Assembly: GCA_963834425.1 (NCBI GenBank)
Contig: CAWIBR010000010.1
Location: forward strand, 1 to 64,000
DNA length: 64,000 nucleotides
Source of the DNA: CAVURS01 sp963834425
GTDB taxonomy: Bacteria > Actinomycetota > Actinomycetes > Actinomycetales > CAVURS01
Reading direction: 5' to 3'
Part shown: one piece after another, positions 1 to 8,881 of the stretch
Position numbering within the stretch: the first letter of the stretch is position 1
Layout of the letters: the number at the start of each line of letters is the position of its first letter
Notes under the pieces: model-generated
Database searches by the model: none
The model's input: only the letters and a program-made list of their open reading frames with translations
Told to the model about the DNA's origin: nothing
Position numbers and translations under genes: made by a program

Positions 1-8
1 ACGCAACC

Positions 9-51
9 ACCCCTAGGGCGGGTGCGGTACACCCCTAAGGAGGTTTAACGT
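9..51 (+). promoter_or_regulatory. Promoter region of the first response regulator, with paired direct repeats
   Basis: Two direct repeats of the form ACCCCTAnGG lie at 9–18 and 31–40, 22 bp apart, so they fall on the same DNA face about two turns apart. A TAACGT hexamer at 46–51 ends 7 nt before the GTG at 59. The repeats could be binding sites for the NarL/LuxR-type protein encoded just downstream, but that is inference. Confidence 0.4.
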
Positions 52-58
52 CGCTACC

Positions 59-726
59 GTGGCCGTGTCCCCCAGTTCCCCGCCGATCACCGTGGCCCTG
101 GTCGACGACTACGACGTCGTGCTCGCCGGGGTGGCCCAGATGTTGACCGATACCGCGACCGCGTGGTGTGGTCGAGATCGACGCCAACGAACCGCTCAAG
201 GACACCGTCGACATCGCCCTGTACGACTCCTTCGCCCAGCCCGAGTCCGACCACGACGAGATCGACGTGCTGGTCGCAACCCCACGCCCGCCGAGTCGTC
301 GTCTACACCTGGAACTTCCACCCCGAGCTGATCGAGCAGCGCCCGCAGCAAGGGGCCCACGGCTACCTCTCGAAGGCCCTGCCGGCGCGCGAGCTCGTCG
401 CCGCGCTGGAGGCGGTCCACGCGGGAGAGATCGTGGTCAGCGACCCGCCGCGGCGCACCGACGGCTCGACCGGTCTGGACTGGCCAGGCCGGGCCGAGGG
501 CCTGACCGACCGCGAGTCCGAGATCCTCGCCCTGATCACCCAGGGCAAGAGCAACGCCGAGGTCGCCGCGCTGACCTACCTCAGCCCCAACACGGTCAAG
601 TCCTACATCCGCGCGATCTACCGCAAGATCAACGTCGACAGCCGGACCCAGGCGGTGCTGTGGGGCGTCGCCCACGGCTTCACTCCCGACCACCACCGCA
701 TCGACCACTGGCGCCCTGGGTCGTAG
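59..726 (+). CDS. LuxR-family response regulator, split by two frameshifts
   Basis: This is a two-domain response regulator: an N-terminal receiver and a C-terminal LuxR/NarL helix-turn-helix that binds promoter DNA. Three frames must be joined. The first (59 to about 150) carries the acidic pair in VALVDDYD. The second (about 168–285) carries the phospho-acceptor region VDIALYDSFAQ. The third (about 290–726) carries the conserved lysine in GYLSKALPARELV and the HTH beginning LTDRESEILALITQGKSNAE, with NTVKSYIRAIYRKI as recognition helix. Each break keeps homologous sequence on both sides, which suggests one-base errors rather than decay. No kinase is adjacent on this strand, so it looks like an orphan regulator. 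The family is recognisable in actinobacteria; its targets are unknown. Confidence 0.7.
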
Positions 727-812
727 GCGGGTCGAGCACCGGCGGCCGAGAGCAGCCAGCGCACCACCCACCCCGGCGGCCGACGCAGCGGTGAGACGGC
801 TGGGCCGTGGCG

Positions 813-1001
813 TCAGGTCGGTTCGTTGTCTGCCAGGTAGTCAAGGAACTGCGGGTCATCGCTGTTGAGGTGGCCTACCACCTCGCCGCCATCACAGCGG
901 CAGAGTTCGACCAGGGTGCACCCAGAGCGTTGGCCGACGACCCGCCAGAGGCCGCCGGCCGCCTGCCATCGCTGGAGGTCTTCAAGAGCGGACACGTCCA
1001 C
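813..1001 (-). CDS. Small conserved hypothetical protein (62 aa)
   Basis: A short cytoplasmic protein starting at a GTG (999–1001). The sequence contains LQRWQAAGGLWRVVG, a CRCDGGEVV motif and DDPQFLDYLADNEPT near the C-terminus. This pattern resembles small actinobacterial proteins of about 60 residues with a conserved CRCDGGE signature; their function is not known to me. Two cysteines two residues apart could bind metal, but there are only these two plus one upstream. An overlapping plus-strand frame (807–1034) lacks any recognisable composition and was not preferred. Confidence 0.5.
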   Translation of the reverse strand: MDVSALEDLQRWQAAGGLWRVVGQRSGCTLVELCRCDGGEVVGHLNSDDPQFLDYLADNEPT

Positions 1002-1059
1002 CCGGTCAGTCTGCTCCCCGGGGCAAGCATCTGAATGTTGGTGGTCCGTCGGCCCCAGC

Positions 1060-1713
1060 TCAGTTGCCGAGATAGCTCAGGACTGCGAGCACCCGGCGGT
1101 GGTCGGCGTCGGAGGGGGCCAGGCCGAGTTTGCTGAAGATGTTGGCCACGTGCTTCTCGACGGCCCGCTCGGAGATCACCAGCGTCTTCGCGATCGCGCG
1201 GTTCGACTTTCCCTCGGCCATCAAGGCGAGGACATCGCGTTCCCTGGGGGTGAGTTGTCCCAGCCGGTCGGTCTGCCGGCTCGCGCGCAGCAGCTGAGTC
1301 ACCACCTCCGGATCCAGTGCGGTGCCGCCTTGAGCGACCCGGCTCAGCGCATCGACGAACTCCCCGACATCACCGACTCGGTCCTTGAGCAGGTATCCGA
1401 CACCCCCTGCACCTCCGTCCGAGCCGGTGAGCAACTCGGCGGCGTGACGGGTCTCGACGTACTGAGAGAAGACCAGCACACCCGTACGGCGATGGTCTCG
1501 GCGGATGCTGATCGCAGCGCGGATGCCCTCATCCGTGAAGCCGGGTGGCATCCGAACGTCCACGACGGCGGCATCGGGTTCGTGCTCCTCCACTGCGGCC
1601 AAGAGATCGTCAGCGTTGCCCACGGCGGCCACCACCTCATGTCCGCGATCAGTCAGGATCTCGACCAGCCCGGCACGGATGACGGCCGAGTCCTCGGCGA
1701 TCACGATCCGCAT
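1060..1713 (-). CDS. NarL/FixJ-type response regulator
   Basis: A complete 217-residue response regulator. The receiver has the acidic pair ED at residues 7–8, the phospho-acceptor Asp at about 52 in AVVDVRMPP, a Ser in LVFSQYVE and the conserved Lys at about 110 in GYLLKDRV. The C-terminal HTH begins LTPRERDVLALMAEGKSNRA and has ERAVEKHVANIF as recognition helix. It lies 17 bp downstream of a histidine kinase gene on the same strand, so the two very likely form one operon and a cognate pair. Phosphorylation should promote dimerisation and DNA binding. The inducing signal cannot be read from the sequence. Confidence 0.9.
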   Translation of the reverse strand: MRIVIAEDSAVIRAGLVEILTDRGHEVVAAVGNADDLLAAVEEHEPDAAVVDVRMPPGFTDEGIRAAISIRRDHRRTGVLVFSQYVETRHAAELLTGSDGGAGGVGYLLKDRVGDVGEFVDALSRVAQGGTALDPEVVTQLLRASRQTDRLGQLTPRERDVLALMAEGKSNRAIAKTLVISERAVEKHVANIFSKLGLAPSDADHRRVLAVLSYLGN

Positions 1714-1730
1714 GCGCGCATCCTCTTCGG

Positions 1731-2743
1731 CTAGGCGTGCGACGGCAGTTCAACGGTGACGACAGTCGGCCCTCCCGGAGGGCTGACGATCTGGAGTCGT
1801 CCATCGACCGTCCGGGCTCGATCGGCCAATCCAGCCAGGCCACCGCCCGGCTCGAGGTGAGCGCCGCCGTTGCCGTCGTCGCTGACCCGCACCCAGACCA
1901 CGCCGGGTCCGTGCCCTGCCTCGAGTGTCACGTGCTCGGCCGATCCATGCTTCGCGACGTTCGTGAGCAGTTCAGCGGCACAGAAGTAGGCGATCGTCTC
2001 GATGGCCGGCGATGGCCGTTCGGGCAGGTCGACGGTCAGGTCGACCGGCAGCTCGCTGCGTTCGGCGAGGGCGGCCAGTGCCGGGGCCAATCCCTCGTCC
2101 AGAGCCGGCGGATGGATGCCGCGGGCCAGGTCCCGAAGGTCGCTGATCGCCTCCATCGCTCCGTGATAGGCAGCGTCGATGAGTTCAAGGGCGCGCTGCT
2201 CCAAGGCCCGGTCCGGACTGCTCGCACCGCTCGGACCGTCCCCCGCGACGGCCTTCCCCAAATGCTCTCTAGCGAGCCCCAGCTTCATGACCACGGCGAC
2301 CATCTGCGCCTGGGCCCCGTCGTGCAGATCCTGTTCGATCCGGCGCAACCGCGCAGCCGCGTCGTCGACCACCAGTGCTCGCGAGCGTTCCAGCTCACGG
2401 ACTCGGCGGAGGTTCCCCTCGGATCGAAGGCCGTCCTCCATCTGGGCAGGTAGAACGCCAGCCACGCATTGACGGCTGCTGCCACGAACAGCAACGCACC
2501 CCACCAGTAGCCGAGGACGCAGAAGACCAGGCCCAGGCCGACCAACCAGCGGCCACCAGATAGCGGATGACCGCGACCCCTTTGACGTGGCGGCGGCCGA
2601 AGTCGGAAGCCAGGTGCTGGAGGACCCACCGCGCCGGCTGGCTCGCCCGCGACTCGGCCTGAGGAGTCGGGCTGTTCGATCGCGCGTGGGAGCTCGTCTG
2701 CTTGCTGACCTTCGGAGACTGATTGTTCCGGCACCGTCTTCAT
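1731..2743 (-). CDS. Sensor histidine kinase (HisKA_3/DesK type), N-terminus frameshifted
   Basis: Partner kinase of the regulator just downstream. The C-terminal 230 residues are intact: a dimerisation/phospho-acceptor helix with RIEQDLHDGAQAQMV (the His is the phosphorylated residue), then an ATPase domain with AAELLTNVAKHG (N box) and VSDDGNGGAHLEPGGGLAGL (G1/G2). Upstream, membrane-type sequence (VGLGLVFCVLGYWWGALLF) sits in a second frame and RRHVKGVAVIRYLVA in a third, so at least two frameshifts lie between about 2410 and 2560. The layout fits an N-terminal multi-helix sensor domain followed by HisKA_3. The true start is uncertain; the ATG at 2743 opens the upstream frame. Confidence 0.75.
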
Positions 2744-2917
2744 CGCAAAGATCTCCTCGTTCGGCTGCCCCGACGGTCTCGACCCATCGTCGTCCGTCTC
2801 GTCAAGGCTCCCCCGGTGAGGCGCGAACAGCCCACCGTGGTGGCACCCGAATCCGAGGTACGGCCAGCACGAGCGACGCCGACGACATCCTCACGACACC
2901 TTTGCGCCGAGCAGCGA

Positions 2918-3130
2918 TTACGAGTGGTAGCGGATCGTCACAGTCGCGCGGGAGCCGGACGTGTTCAGGTTGGTGACCGAGATCGTTCCGCTGGCTCCCT
3001 CGAAGCGATCCGGTGCCGCGGTGAAGGTTCCGGTCGTCGTCGGCTGATGTTGATCGCGATCATCTACGGCGTATGACGGCCGGGTTGACCCGGACGGTAC
3101 GACCACAGCGGCGCAGGCGGTCAGCACCAC
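2918..3130 (-). CDS. Possible small secreted or lipid-anchored protein
   Basis: A short minus-strand frame starting at a GTG. It has a hydrophobic N-terminus with a lipobox-like LTAC and ends with ISVTNLNTSGSRATVTIRYHS-type beta-rich sequence. In-frame sequence upstream (RNKPLTIPPLVV) would extend the signal peptide, but no start codon is visible there. It overlaps the N-terminal part of the convergent DUF4389 gene, where plus-strand coding is better supported, so only the C-terminal half (2918–3060) is free. No homologue is recognised. Treat as tentative. Confidence 0.3.
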   Translation of the reverse strand: MVLTACAAVVVPSGSTRPSYAVDDRDQHQPTTTGTFTAAPDRFEGASGTISVTNLNTSGSRATVTIRYHS

Positions 3131-3593
3131 CAGCGGGGGGATCGTCAGCGGCTTGTTCCTGGCGACCGTTGCTGATGATCCTCTTCCGCCGTCGCTACCC
3201 CCGCTGGTGGTTCGACTTCGCCGCGCGAGCTCACCCGATTCGGCACCCGCATCGGGGCCTACTTCGCCCTGCTCACCGACGACGTACCCCTCAACGGTCG
3301 ACGAGCAGCAGGTCCATCTCGAGATCGACTATCCCGACGTCGAACGGGACCTGAACCGCTGGCTACCCCTGGTGAAGTGGCTGCTGGCGATCCCGCATTT
3401 CGTGGTGCTCTTCTTCCTGTCCATCGGCGCCGTCTTCGCCGTCATCATCGCCTGGTTCGCGATCGTCTTCACCGGACGCTACCCGCGAGGCTTGTTCGAC
3501 TATGTCGTGGGTGTTGGCCGTTGGTGGCTGCGGGTGGAGGCGTACGCCTTTCTGCTCGTCACCGATCATTACCCCCCGTTCTCCCTTCGTTGA
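3072..3593 (+). CDS. DUF4389 membrane protein, frameshifted N-terminal half
   Basis: The C-terminal domain is clear: EIDYPDVERDLNRWLPLVKW, a hydrophobic helix (AIPHFVVLFFLSIGAVFAV), the signature FTGRYPRGLFDYVVGV and RVEAYAFLLVTDHYPPFSL. The N-terminal half is recoverable only by joining frames. GGIVSGLFLATVA runs into LMILFRRRYPRWWFDF (shift near 3170). ELTRFGTRIGAYFALLTD then follows in a third frame (shift near 3225) and returns to frame near 3285. These pieces line up as another membrane helix plus a second copy of the domain. Function unknown; DUF4389 proteins are membrane proteins common in actinobacteria. The exact start is unresolved. Confidence 0.6.
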   Translation, partial: YDGRVDPDGTTTAAQAVSTTSGGIVSGLFLATVADDPLPPSLPPLVVRLRRASSPDSAPASGPTSPCSPTTYPSTVDEQQVHLEIDYPDVERDLNRWLPLVKWLLAIPHFVVLFFLSIGAVFAVIIAWFAIVFTGRYPRGLFDYVVGVGRWWLRVEAYAFLLVTDHYPPFSLR

Positions 3594-3756
3594 ACCCAGC
3601 GACCGAGCCACCTGACCGGAGCCAGCAGCCGACAACGGGACCTGAGGGTGCACCGCAGAATTCTGGAGAGGGCCCCGCGAGTGGGATCCGCTCGGCGGCA
3701 AAGGCCATCGCAGCTAACACCTCGCCGAACAACTCCCTCATCATCAGTCGCCGGCC

Positions 3757-4841
3757 TCACCCCGTCAGCGCACTCCCGTCTTCAGGGGTCTGCAGGCTCA
3801 CTCGGACACCCAGCAGCCGCACGGGGCGCCCCTGCTCCAACCGATCGAGCAGGGCCACCGCGACGTCCTGGACCTTCGCCGCGTCGAGGGTGGGCGCCGG
3901 CAGCTTGTGGATCCGCGTCGTGGTGAAGAAGGGCGCGAACCGCACCTTGATCGCGACGTGGGTGACCATCCGTTCTGCGCCCACGTCGTCCATCACCTCG
4001 CCCGCCAGCCGGCGCAGCGTGGCCTCGACGTCGGCTCGCTCGACCAGGTCCTCGCGCAGCGTCTCCTCCCGGCTGTGGCCGCGCGGCGTGTAGGGCTCGG
4101 TGCTGACTGTGCGGCTGCCCTCACCGAGCCCTAGGGACCGTAGCCACGGGCCGGTCGTCGGCCCGAAGCGAGCCCGTAGCTGCTCGACATCTGCCCGCGC
4201 GAGCTCGTCGACCGTCGAGATGCCCATCGCAGCGAGCTTCTCCGCCGTCTTGGTGCCCACACCCCAGAGCGCCGCCGTCGGACGTGAGCCCATGACGTCG
4301 AACCAGTTGTCCCGGGTGAGCCGGTAGACACCGGCCGCGTCCTCGGGCAGTGATCCCTCTGCGGCCTTGGCGAACCCGGTCGCCAGCTTCGCGCGGAGCT
4401 TGTTGTCGCCGATGCCGACGCAGCAGGTGAACGATGTGCGGTCAACGACGGTACGGCGCAGAGCGTGGGCCAAGCGTTCAGGATCGTCGACGTCCGTGCC
4501 CAGGAAGCCCTCGTCCCAGCCCCACACCTCGACCAGGTCGACGACGCCACGCACTACCCCCAGACCTCGGCGGACGCCTCGTCGTACGCCGCGCGGTCCG
4601 CGGGCAGGAAGACCGCCTCCGGGCACCGGCGCAAGGCGGTCGACAGCGGGAGGCCCGACCGGACGCCGAACGCCCGGGCCTCGTAGGACGCGGTGGCGAC
4701 GACCTGGCGCCTGCGGGTCGGGTCACCATCGCCCCCCACGACCACCGGCAGGCCGCGCAGCTCCGGCCGGCGACGGATCTCCACCGCAGCGATGAACTGG
4801 TCGAGATCCAGATGCAGGATCCAGCGCGGAGTCGCCGGCAC
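3757..4841 (-). CDS. dinB: DNA polymerase IV (Y-family), one frameshift
   Basis: An error-prone Y-family translesion polymerase of about 360 residues. The N-terminal part has the metal-binding start WILHLDLDQFIAAVE, the nucleotide-contact region VATASYEARAFGVRSG and LPADRAAYDEASAEVWG. A frameshift near 4555 leads into VEVWGWDEGFLG (catalytic DE), the fingers and thumb (VGIGDNKLRAKLATGFAK, MGSRPTAALWGVGTKTAEKL) and the little finger ending LLGVRVSLQTPEDGSALTG. Start is a GTG at 4841. No obvious beta-clamp-binding peptide is seen at the C-terminus, which would make it resemble clamp-independent DinB2-type enzymes; that is inference. The next genes on either side are on the opposite strand or are a tRNA, so it is probably monocistronic. 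Confidence 0.85.
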
Positions 4842-4933
4842 GCATCGAGCGTGTCATGGCGGAGCCGGCCGTGGGAGCCAAAGGGTCGCTGACCTGCACA
4901 AACGCGTGGAGCCAAACGTATGGAGCCGCTGTA

Positions 4934-5010
4934 TGGAGCCGCCTGTGGGAGTCGAACCCACGACCTACGCATTACGAGTGCGTTGCTCTGGCCGACTGAG
5001 CTAAGGCGGC
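4934..5010 (-). tRNA. tRNA-Thr (anticodon CGT)
   Basis: On the minus strand the acceptor stem GCCGCCT pairs with AGGCGGC. The D-arm is GCTC…GAGC. The anticodon stem ACGCA/TGCGT encloses the loop CTCGTAA, giving anticodon CGT (codon ACG). The T-arm contains GTGGG TTCGACT CCCAC. Discriminator T (4937) is followed by an encoded CCA (4934–4936). Short copies of the 3' end (TGGAGCCGC) recur just beyond it. Confidence 0.95.
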
Positions 5011-5033
5011 GCGGCCCGCGGGCGCGCCGGACC

Positions 5034-5039
5034 ACTATA
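5034..5039 (-). promoter_or_regulatory. -10 hexamer of tRNA-Thr
   Basis: TATAGT on the minus strand, 23 nt upstream of the tRNA 5' end. No convincing −35 is visible; the region where one would sit runs into the palindromic repeat that starts at 5062. Confidence 0.5.
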
Positions 5040-5061
5040 AGGGAGCGTCGCTGGCCGATGC

Positions 5062-5144
5062 TTGGCCGTCGAAACCGGGTTCCGTGCCCGAAATGTCCGC
5101 CGCCGAACCCGGACTCGACGGCCAAACCCGGATTCGACGGCCAA
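5062..5144. repeat. Dispersed palindromic repeat, copy 1
   Basis: One left arm TTGGCCGTCGAAACCGGGT (from 5062) is followed after about 24 bp by an inverted arm (5106–5125, two mismatches in 20). A second direct unit, ACCCGGATTCGACGGCCAA, follows at 5126–5144. It lies in the divergent gap between tRNA-Thr and the aldo/keto reductase. The same architecture recurs at 17503–17588 and, degenerate, at 51622–51724. Confidence 0.85.
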
Positions 5145-5181
5145 GACAAGCGCGGGCGGTGCGGGGTGGGGGCCAGGTGCT

Positions 5182-5187
5182 TAGGGT
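5182..5187 (+). promoter_or_regulatory. -10 hexamer, leaderless start of aldo/keto reductase
   Basis: TAGGGT ends 6 nt before the ATG at 5194, so the transcript probably begins at or next to the start codon. Confidence 0.55.
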
Positions 5188-5193
5188 TGGGGG

Positions 5194-6096
5194 ATGGAGC
5201 AGCGACCGCTTGGCACCTTGGGGTTTGACGGCTCGGTTCTCATCTATGGGGCGGCCAGCCTCGGTGAGGTGGACCAGGACACGGCGGACCGGTCGATCCA
5301 GCAGGCCCTGGACGCCGAGATCAACCACTTCGACACCGCAGCCGGCTACGGCGAGTCCGAGCTGCGCCTGGGCCCATGGATGCCCGAGATCCGCGACCGG
5401 ATCTTCCTGGCCACCAAGACCGGTGACCGCGACGCCGACGCGGCCTGGGCCAGCATCAACCGCTCGCTGGAGCGGCTGCAGACCGACCACGTCGACCTGA
5501 TCCAGCTGCACGCCGTCTGCGACCTGGACGACCTCGACCGCTGCACCCGTCCGGGCGGTTCGCTCGAGGCTGCGATCCGGGCCCAGGAGGAGGGCCTGGC
5601 CAACGCCATCGGCATCACGGGACACAGCCACGACGCACCCGACACACATCGAGAAGCGTTGCGGCGCTTCGACTTCCGCGCCGTCCTCACCCCGTGGAGC
5701 TACGTCCTCTCTCAGCGCGCGCCCTTCGCCGACAGCTACCGCGCGCTAGCGGCCGACTGCGCCGAGCGAGGGCGTGGCGCTGCGGCTGATCAAGACGGTC
5801 GCCCGCCGCAACTGGCCCGAGCCGGACGACGAGCACCGCTACGCCACGTGGTACGAGCCGATCGACGACGCCGCGCAGATCCGGGCCGCGGTGAGCTGGG
5901 CCCTGGCTCAGCCGGTCGCCTGCGGCATCGCGACCCCCGGCGACGTCGGGTTGCTGGGAGCCGTCATCGCGGCCGAGGAGGACCGCCAGCGCGAGACCGA
6001 CGCCGAGCACCTGCTGGCCGAGGTCCCCGACCTGTCCTCGCCGTTCATCAACACGCCCGATCTGACGCCACTCCCCGGGCCAGTCGGCCCGGCTGA
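5194..6096 (+). CDS. Aldo/keto reductase family protein, frameshifted
   Basis: A cytoplasmic (beta/alpha)8 NAD(P)H-dependent oxidoreductase of the AKR type; the substrate is unknown. Catalytic residues are visible: Asp and Tyr in FDTAAGYGESEL, Lys in FLATKTGDRD and His in LIQLHAVCDLDDL. Then come an ITGHSHDAP segment and WSYVLSQRAPF. A frameshift near 5765 shifts to VALRLIKTVARRNWP, YATWYEPIDDAAQIRAAVSW and the cofactor-binding end GIATPGDVGLLGAVIAAEE. A second slip near 6070–6090 is likely, because the correct C-terminal frame would otherwise run to 6250 across the convergent neighbour; the TGA at 6094–6096 is the probable end. The start is the ATG that follows a leaderless −10. Confidence 0.75.
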   Translation: MEQRPLGTLGFDGSVLIYGAASLGEVDQDTADRSIQQALDAEINHFDTAAGYGESELRLGPWMPEIRDRIFLATKTGDRDADAAWASINRSLERLQTDHVDLIQLHAVCDLDDLDRCTRPGGSLEAAIRAQEEGLANAIGITGHSHDAPDTHREALRRFDFRAVLTPWSYVLSQRAPFADSYRALAADCAERGRGAAADQDGRPPQLARAGRRAPLRHVVRADRRRRADPGRGELGPGSAGRLRHRDPRRRRVAGSRHRGRGGPPARDRRRAPAGRGPRPVLAVHQHARSDATPRASRPG

Positions 6097-6098
6097 CG

Positions 6099-7302
6099 TC
6101 AGCCGACGAAGGCCGCGAGCCCGTCCAGCAAGCGATCGACGTCGGCCTGGTTCGTGTACGGCGCGAGGCCGACTCGCAACCCGCCCTCGTCGCCCAGCCC
6201 GAGCCAGCGGGACGGCTCGATGGCGTAGAACGACCCCGCCGGCGCGTTGACCCCGAGCTCGGCCAGGAACTCGTACGCCTCCTGCGCCGGCCGGCCCTCG
6301 AAGGTCAGCAACAGGGTCGGCGTGCGCTGCCGGGCCTTCGACTGCAGCCTCACCCCGGTCAGGCCGGCCAGCCCGCTCTCCAGCCGGGCGCGGAGTTGCT
6401 CCTCGTGGGCCTCCAACGCCGCCATCCCGGCCAGCACCCGTTGGCGCCGTGACCCCTCGGCATCGCCGTCGAGCGTCGGCGTGGAAGTCGACGGCCGCGG
6501 TCACGCCGGCCAACAGCTCATACGGCAGCGTCCCGAGCTCGAACCGCTCGGGCACGTCATCGGTCGCCGGCAGAAGCTTGTCTGGATGCAACGTTTCCAG
6601 CAGCTCCGGCCGAGCTGCCGCCACGCCGCAGTGCGGTCCCAGGAACTTGTACGGCGAGCAGACATAGAAGTCGGCACCGAACGCCTCGACGTCGACCGGT
6701 GCATGCGGCGTCAGATGGACCCCGTCGACGTAGAACAGCGCGCCCGCGCCATGCACAGCCTCGGCGACGGCCGGCAGGTCGGGCCGGGTGCCGAGCAGGT
6801 TGGACGCACCGGTCAGAGCCACCAGGCGGGTCGAGGACGAGAGCACCCGCTCCACGTCCTGGACGGCGACTTCCGTTGTCTCACGGTCGAATTCGATCCA
6901 GCGCACGGTCGCCCCAGCCGCGGCGGCCGCCTGCACCCAGGGCCGCACGTTGGCGTCGTGGTCGAGCCGGCTGACCACGACCTCGTCGCCCGGGCCCCAG
7001 GTCTTGGCCAGCGCTCGCGACAGGTCGTAGGTCAGCTGGGTCATGCTGCGCCCGAAGATCACGCCCTCCGCCACGGCCCCGATCAGGTCGGCCATCGCCG
7101 CCCGCGCACCGACCACGATGTCGTCGGCGTTGCGCTCGGACTGGGTCACCCGCTCGCGGTTCGAGATCGGCGACGTCAGGGTCGCGCCGACCGCCTCGCC
7201 CACGACATCCGGCACCTGCGAGCCGCCCGGCCCGTCAAAGTGCGCGGCTCCGGCCTTGAGCGCGGGGAAGTGTGACCGCACCGCCTCCACGTCGTACGCC
7301 AT
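6099..7302 (-). CDS. Cysteine desulfurase-like class V aminotransferase, one frameshift
   Basis: A PLP-dependent fold-type I enzyme of the cysteine-desulfurase-like subfamily. It begins VEAVRSHFPALKAGAAHFDG with GPGGSQVPDVV. It has VVVSRLDHDANVRPW, the PLP-pocket segment ALFYVDGVHLTPHAPVDV and the Schiff-base lysine in VCSPYKFLGPHCG. A frameshift near 6440–6470 breaks the reading after DFHADARR. The C-terminal domain (LAGMAALEAHEEQLRARL to DVDRLLDGLAAFVG) follows in another frame. There is no sign of a partner SufE or IscU gene, so the sulfur-transfer role is uncertain. It is convergent with the aldo/keto reductase; the start is the ATG at 7302 after a leaderless −10. Confidence 0.85.
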
Positions 7303-7308
7303 GACCCG

Positions 7309-7314
7309 ACCCTA
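7309..7314 (-). promoter_or_regulatory. -10 hexamer, leaderless start of the aminotransferase
   Basis: TAGGGT on the minus strand, 6 nt from the ATG at 7302. The hexamer abuts the end of the upstream peptidase gene. Confidence 0.55.
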
Positions 7315-7315
7315 G

Positions 7316-8881
7316 TCAGCAGCGTTTGCCGGCCGCCGGGACCTTGTCGTGCAGGAGGTAGTCGTCGACGACGGTGTCGACGCAGTGGCTCCCCATCCGG
7401 TACGCCGTGTGCCCGTCGCCGTCGTAGGTCAGCAGGTGGCCGTCGGACAGCTCCTGCGACAGGTTGACCGCCCACTGATAGGGCGTGGCCGGGTCGCGCG
7501 TCGTACCGACCACCAGGACCGGTCCGCTGCCGGGCGCGGAGATCGGATGGGGGTGGTCGGTCGGCGGGATCGGCCAGTAGGCGCAGACCAGCGAGCTCCA
7601 GGCCAGCAGGGCGCCCCAGGTCGGCGCCTGCGCGGCGAAGGTCGTGGCGTCCTGCTGGATCTGGGCCAGGCCGCCCGGCTGGGAGCGGTCGAGGCAGTTG
7701 ACGGCATAGATCGCGTCGTTGCTGTTGTCGGTGTAGGTGCCGTTGCCCGAGCGGTCGGTGTAGTTGTCCGAGAGGGTCAGCAGCCCCTGCCCCTGGCCCT
7801 TGAGCGCCTGGGCCAGCGCCGTGCGCAGCAGCGGCCAGTAGCTCTTGTTGTAGAGCGGCAGCGCGACGCCGAGCGAGCCCAGCCCCTCGGTGAGCAGGCG
7901 ACCGGGCTCCTTGGTCGGCAGCGGACGCGCATCCAGGCCGGTGAGGAACGCGTCCAGCCGCACCTCGGCCTGCGCGGGATCCCGGCCGAGCGGGCAGCTC
8001 GTGCGCTTCGCGCAGTCGGCCAGGAACGCGTGGGTCGCCACCTCGAAGCCTTGGGCCTGGCCGAGGTTGATCTGCTGCGACGTCAGGTTGGGGTCGATGA
8101 CCCCGTCGAGCACCATCCGCGCGATGTGGGTCGGGAACTCGTCGGCGTAGGTCGCGCCCAAGAAGGTGCCGTAGGACTTGCCGAGGTAGGAGAGCTTGGC
8201 GTCGCCGAGGGCCGAGCGCATCACGTCCAGGTCGTGAGCGGCGTCGCGGGTGCCGACGAAACCGAGCTCGGGTCCGGTCCGGGCCTGGCAGCGCGCACTG
8301 AACGCCTTGGCCTGCGCGACCGCAGCGGCGATCTCAGCGGGTGTCGTCGGCGTCGGGTCGGCCGCGAGGAACTGGTCGGTCTGCTGATCGGTGAGGCACT
8401 CGACCGGAGAGCTCCGGCCGACCCCGCGCGGGTCGAATCCGACCACGTCGTAACGCTTCCGGACCGCATTGCTGATGGCGGTCGTCGCCTCGCGGGCGTA
8501 GTCGACCCCGGAGCCGCCCGGGCCGCCGGGGTTGACGACGAGCGAACCGATCCGGTGCTTCTGGTCGCTGGCCGGCAGCCGAATCATCGCCAGGTGCAGG
8601 GTGCCCAGCGCCGGGTGGGCGTAGTCGATCGGCACGGTCAGGGTCGTGCACTGGAACTTGTCCTTGCACCCCTTCCAGTGCAACTGCTGCATGTAGAACG
8701 GCTGCAGGTCGGCGGCGATCCCGGGGACGACGGTCGGCGTGCCCGTGCCGGCGTTGGAGGTGACCGTCGGTGCCGCCGGTCCCGAGCAGGCCGACACGAG
8801 GGCGAGAGCGGCGACGACGAGCCCGACCCCCAGCAGACGTAACGCGCGGCCTCGCAGGAGGCGATGGCTCACCGGCTCCAC
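7316..8881 (-). CDS. Secreted lipoprotein alpha/beta hydrolase, tripeptidyl-aminopeptidase type
   Basis: A 521-residue exported hydrolase of the S33 family that has a C-terminal TAP-like domain; such enzymes release tripeptides or short N-terminal peptides. The N-terminus is a lipoprotein signal peptide (LVVAALALVSAC, lipidated Cys about 32). The oxyanion region reads VVNPGGPGGSGVDYA. The nucleophile serine is in LSYLGKSYGTFLGATYAD. The C-terminal part has VVGTTRDPATPYQWA (acid) and YDGDGHTAYRMGSHCVD (His), so the triad is complete. It overlaps the holB stop by 13 bp, suggesting translational coupling in the holB–peptidase unit. The natural substrate is not deducible. Confidence 0.85.
   Translation of the reverse strand: MEPVSHRLLRGRALRLLGVGLVVAALALVSACSGPAAPTVTSNAGTGTPTVVPGIAADLQPFYMQQLHWKGCKDKFQCTTLTVPIDYAHPALGTLHLAMIRLPASDQKHRIGSLVVNPGGPGGSGVDYAREATTAISNAVRKRYDVVGFDPRGVGRSSPVECLTDQQTDQFLAADPTPTTPAEIAAAVAQAKAFSARCQARTGPELGFVGTRDAAHDLDVMRSALGDAKLSYLGKSYGTFLGATYADEFPTHIARMVLDGVIDPNLTSQQINLGQAQGFEVATHAFLADCAKRTSCPLGRDPAQAEVRLDAFLTGLDARPLPTKEPGRLLTEGLGSLGVALPLYNKSYWPLLRTALAQALKGQGQGLLTLSDNYTDRSGNGTYTDNSNDAIYAVNCLDRSQPGGLAQIQQDATTFAAQAPTWGALLAWSSLVCAYWPIPPTDHPHPISAPGSGPVLVVGTTRDPATPYQWAVNLSQELSDGHLLTYDGDGHTAYRMGSHCVDTVVDDYLLHDKVPAAGKRC

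Noticed and set aside
7349..8842. A 497-codon plus-strand frame opposite the secreted peptidase
   Set aside because: The minus strand carries a lipobox and complete catalytic triad; the plus frame has no domain.
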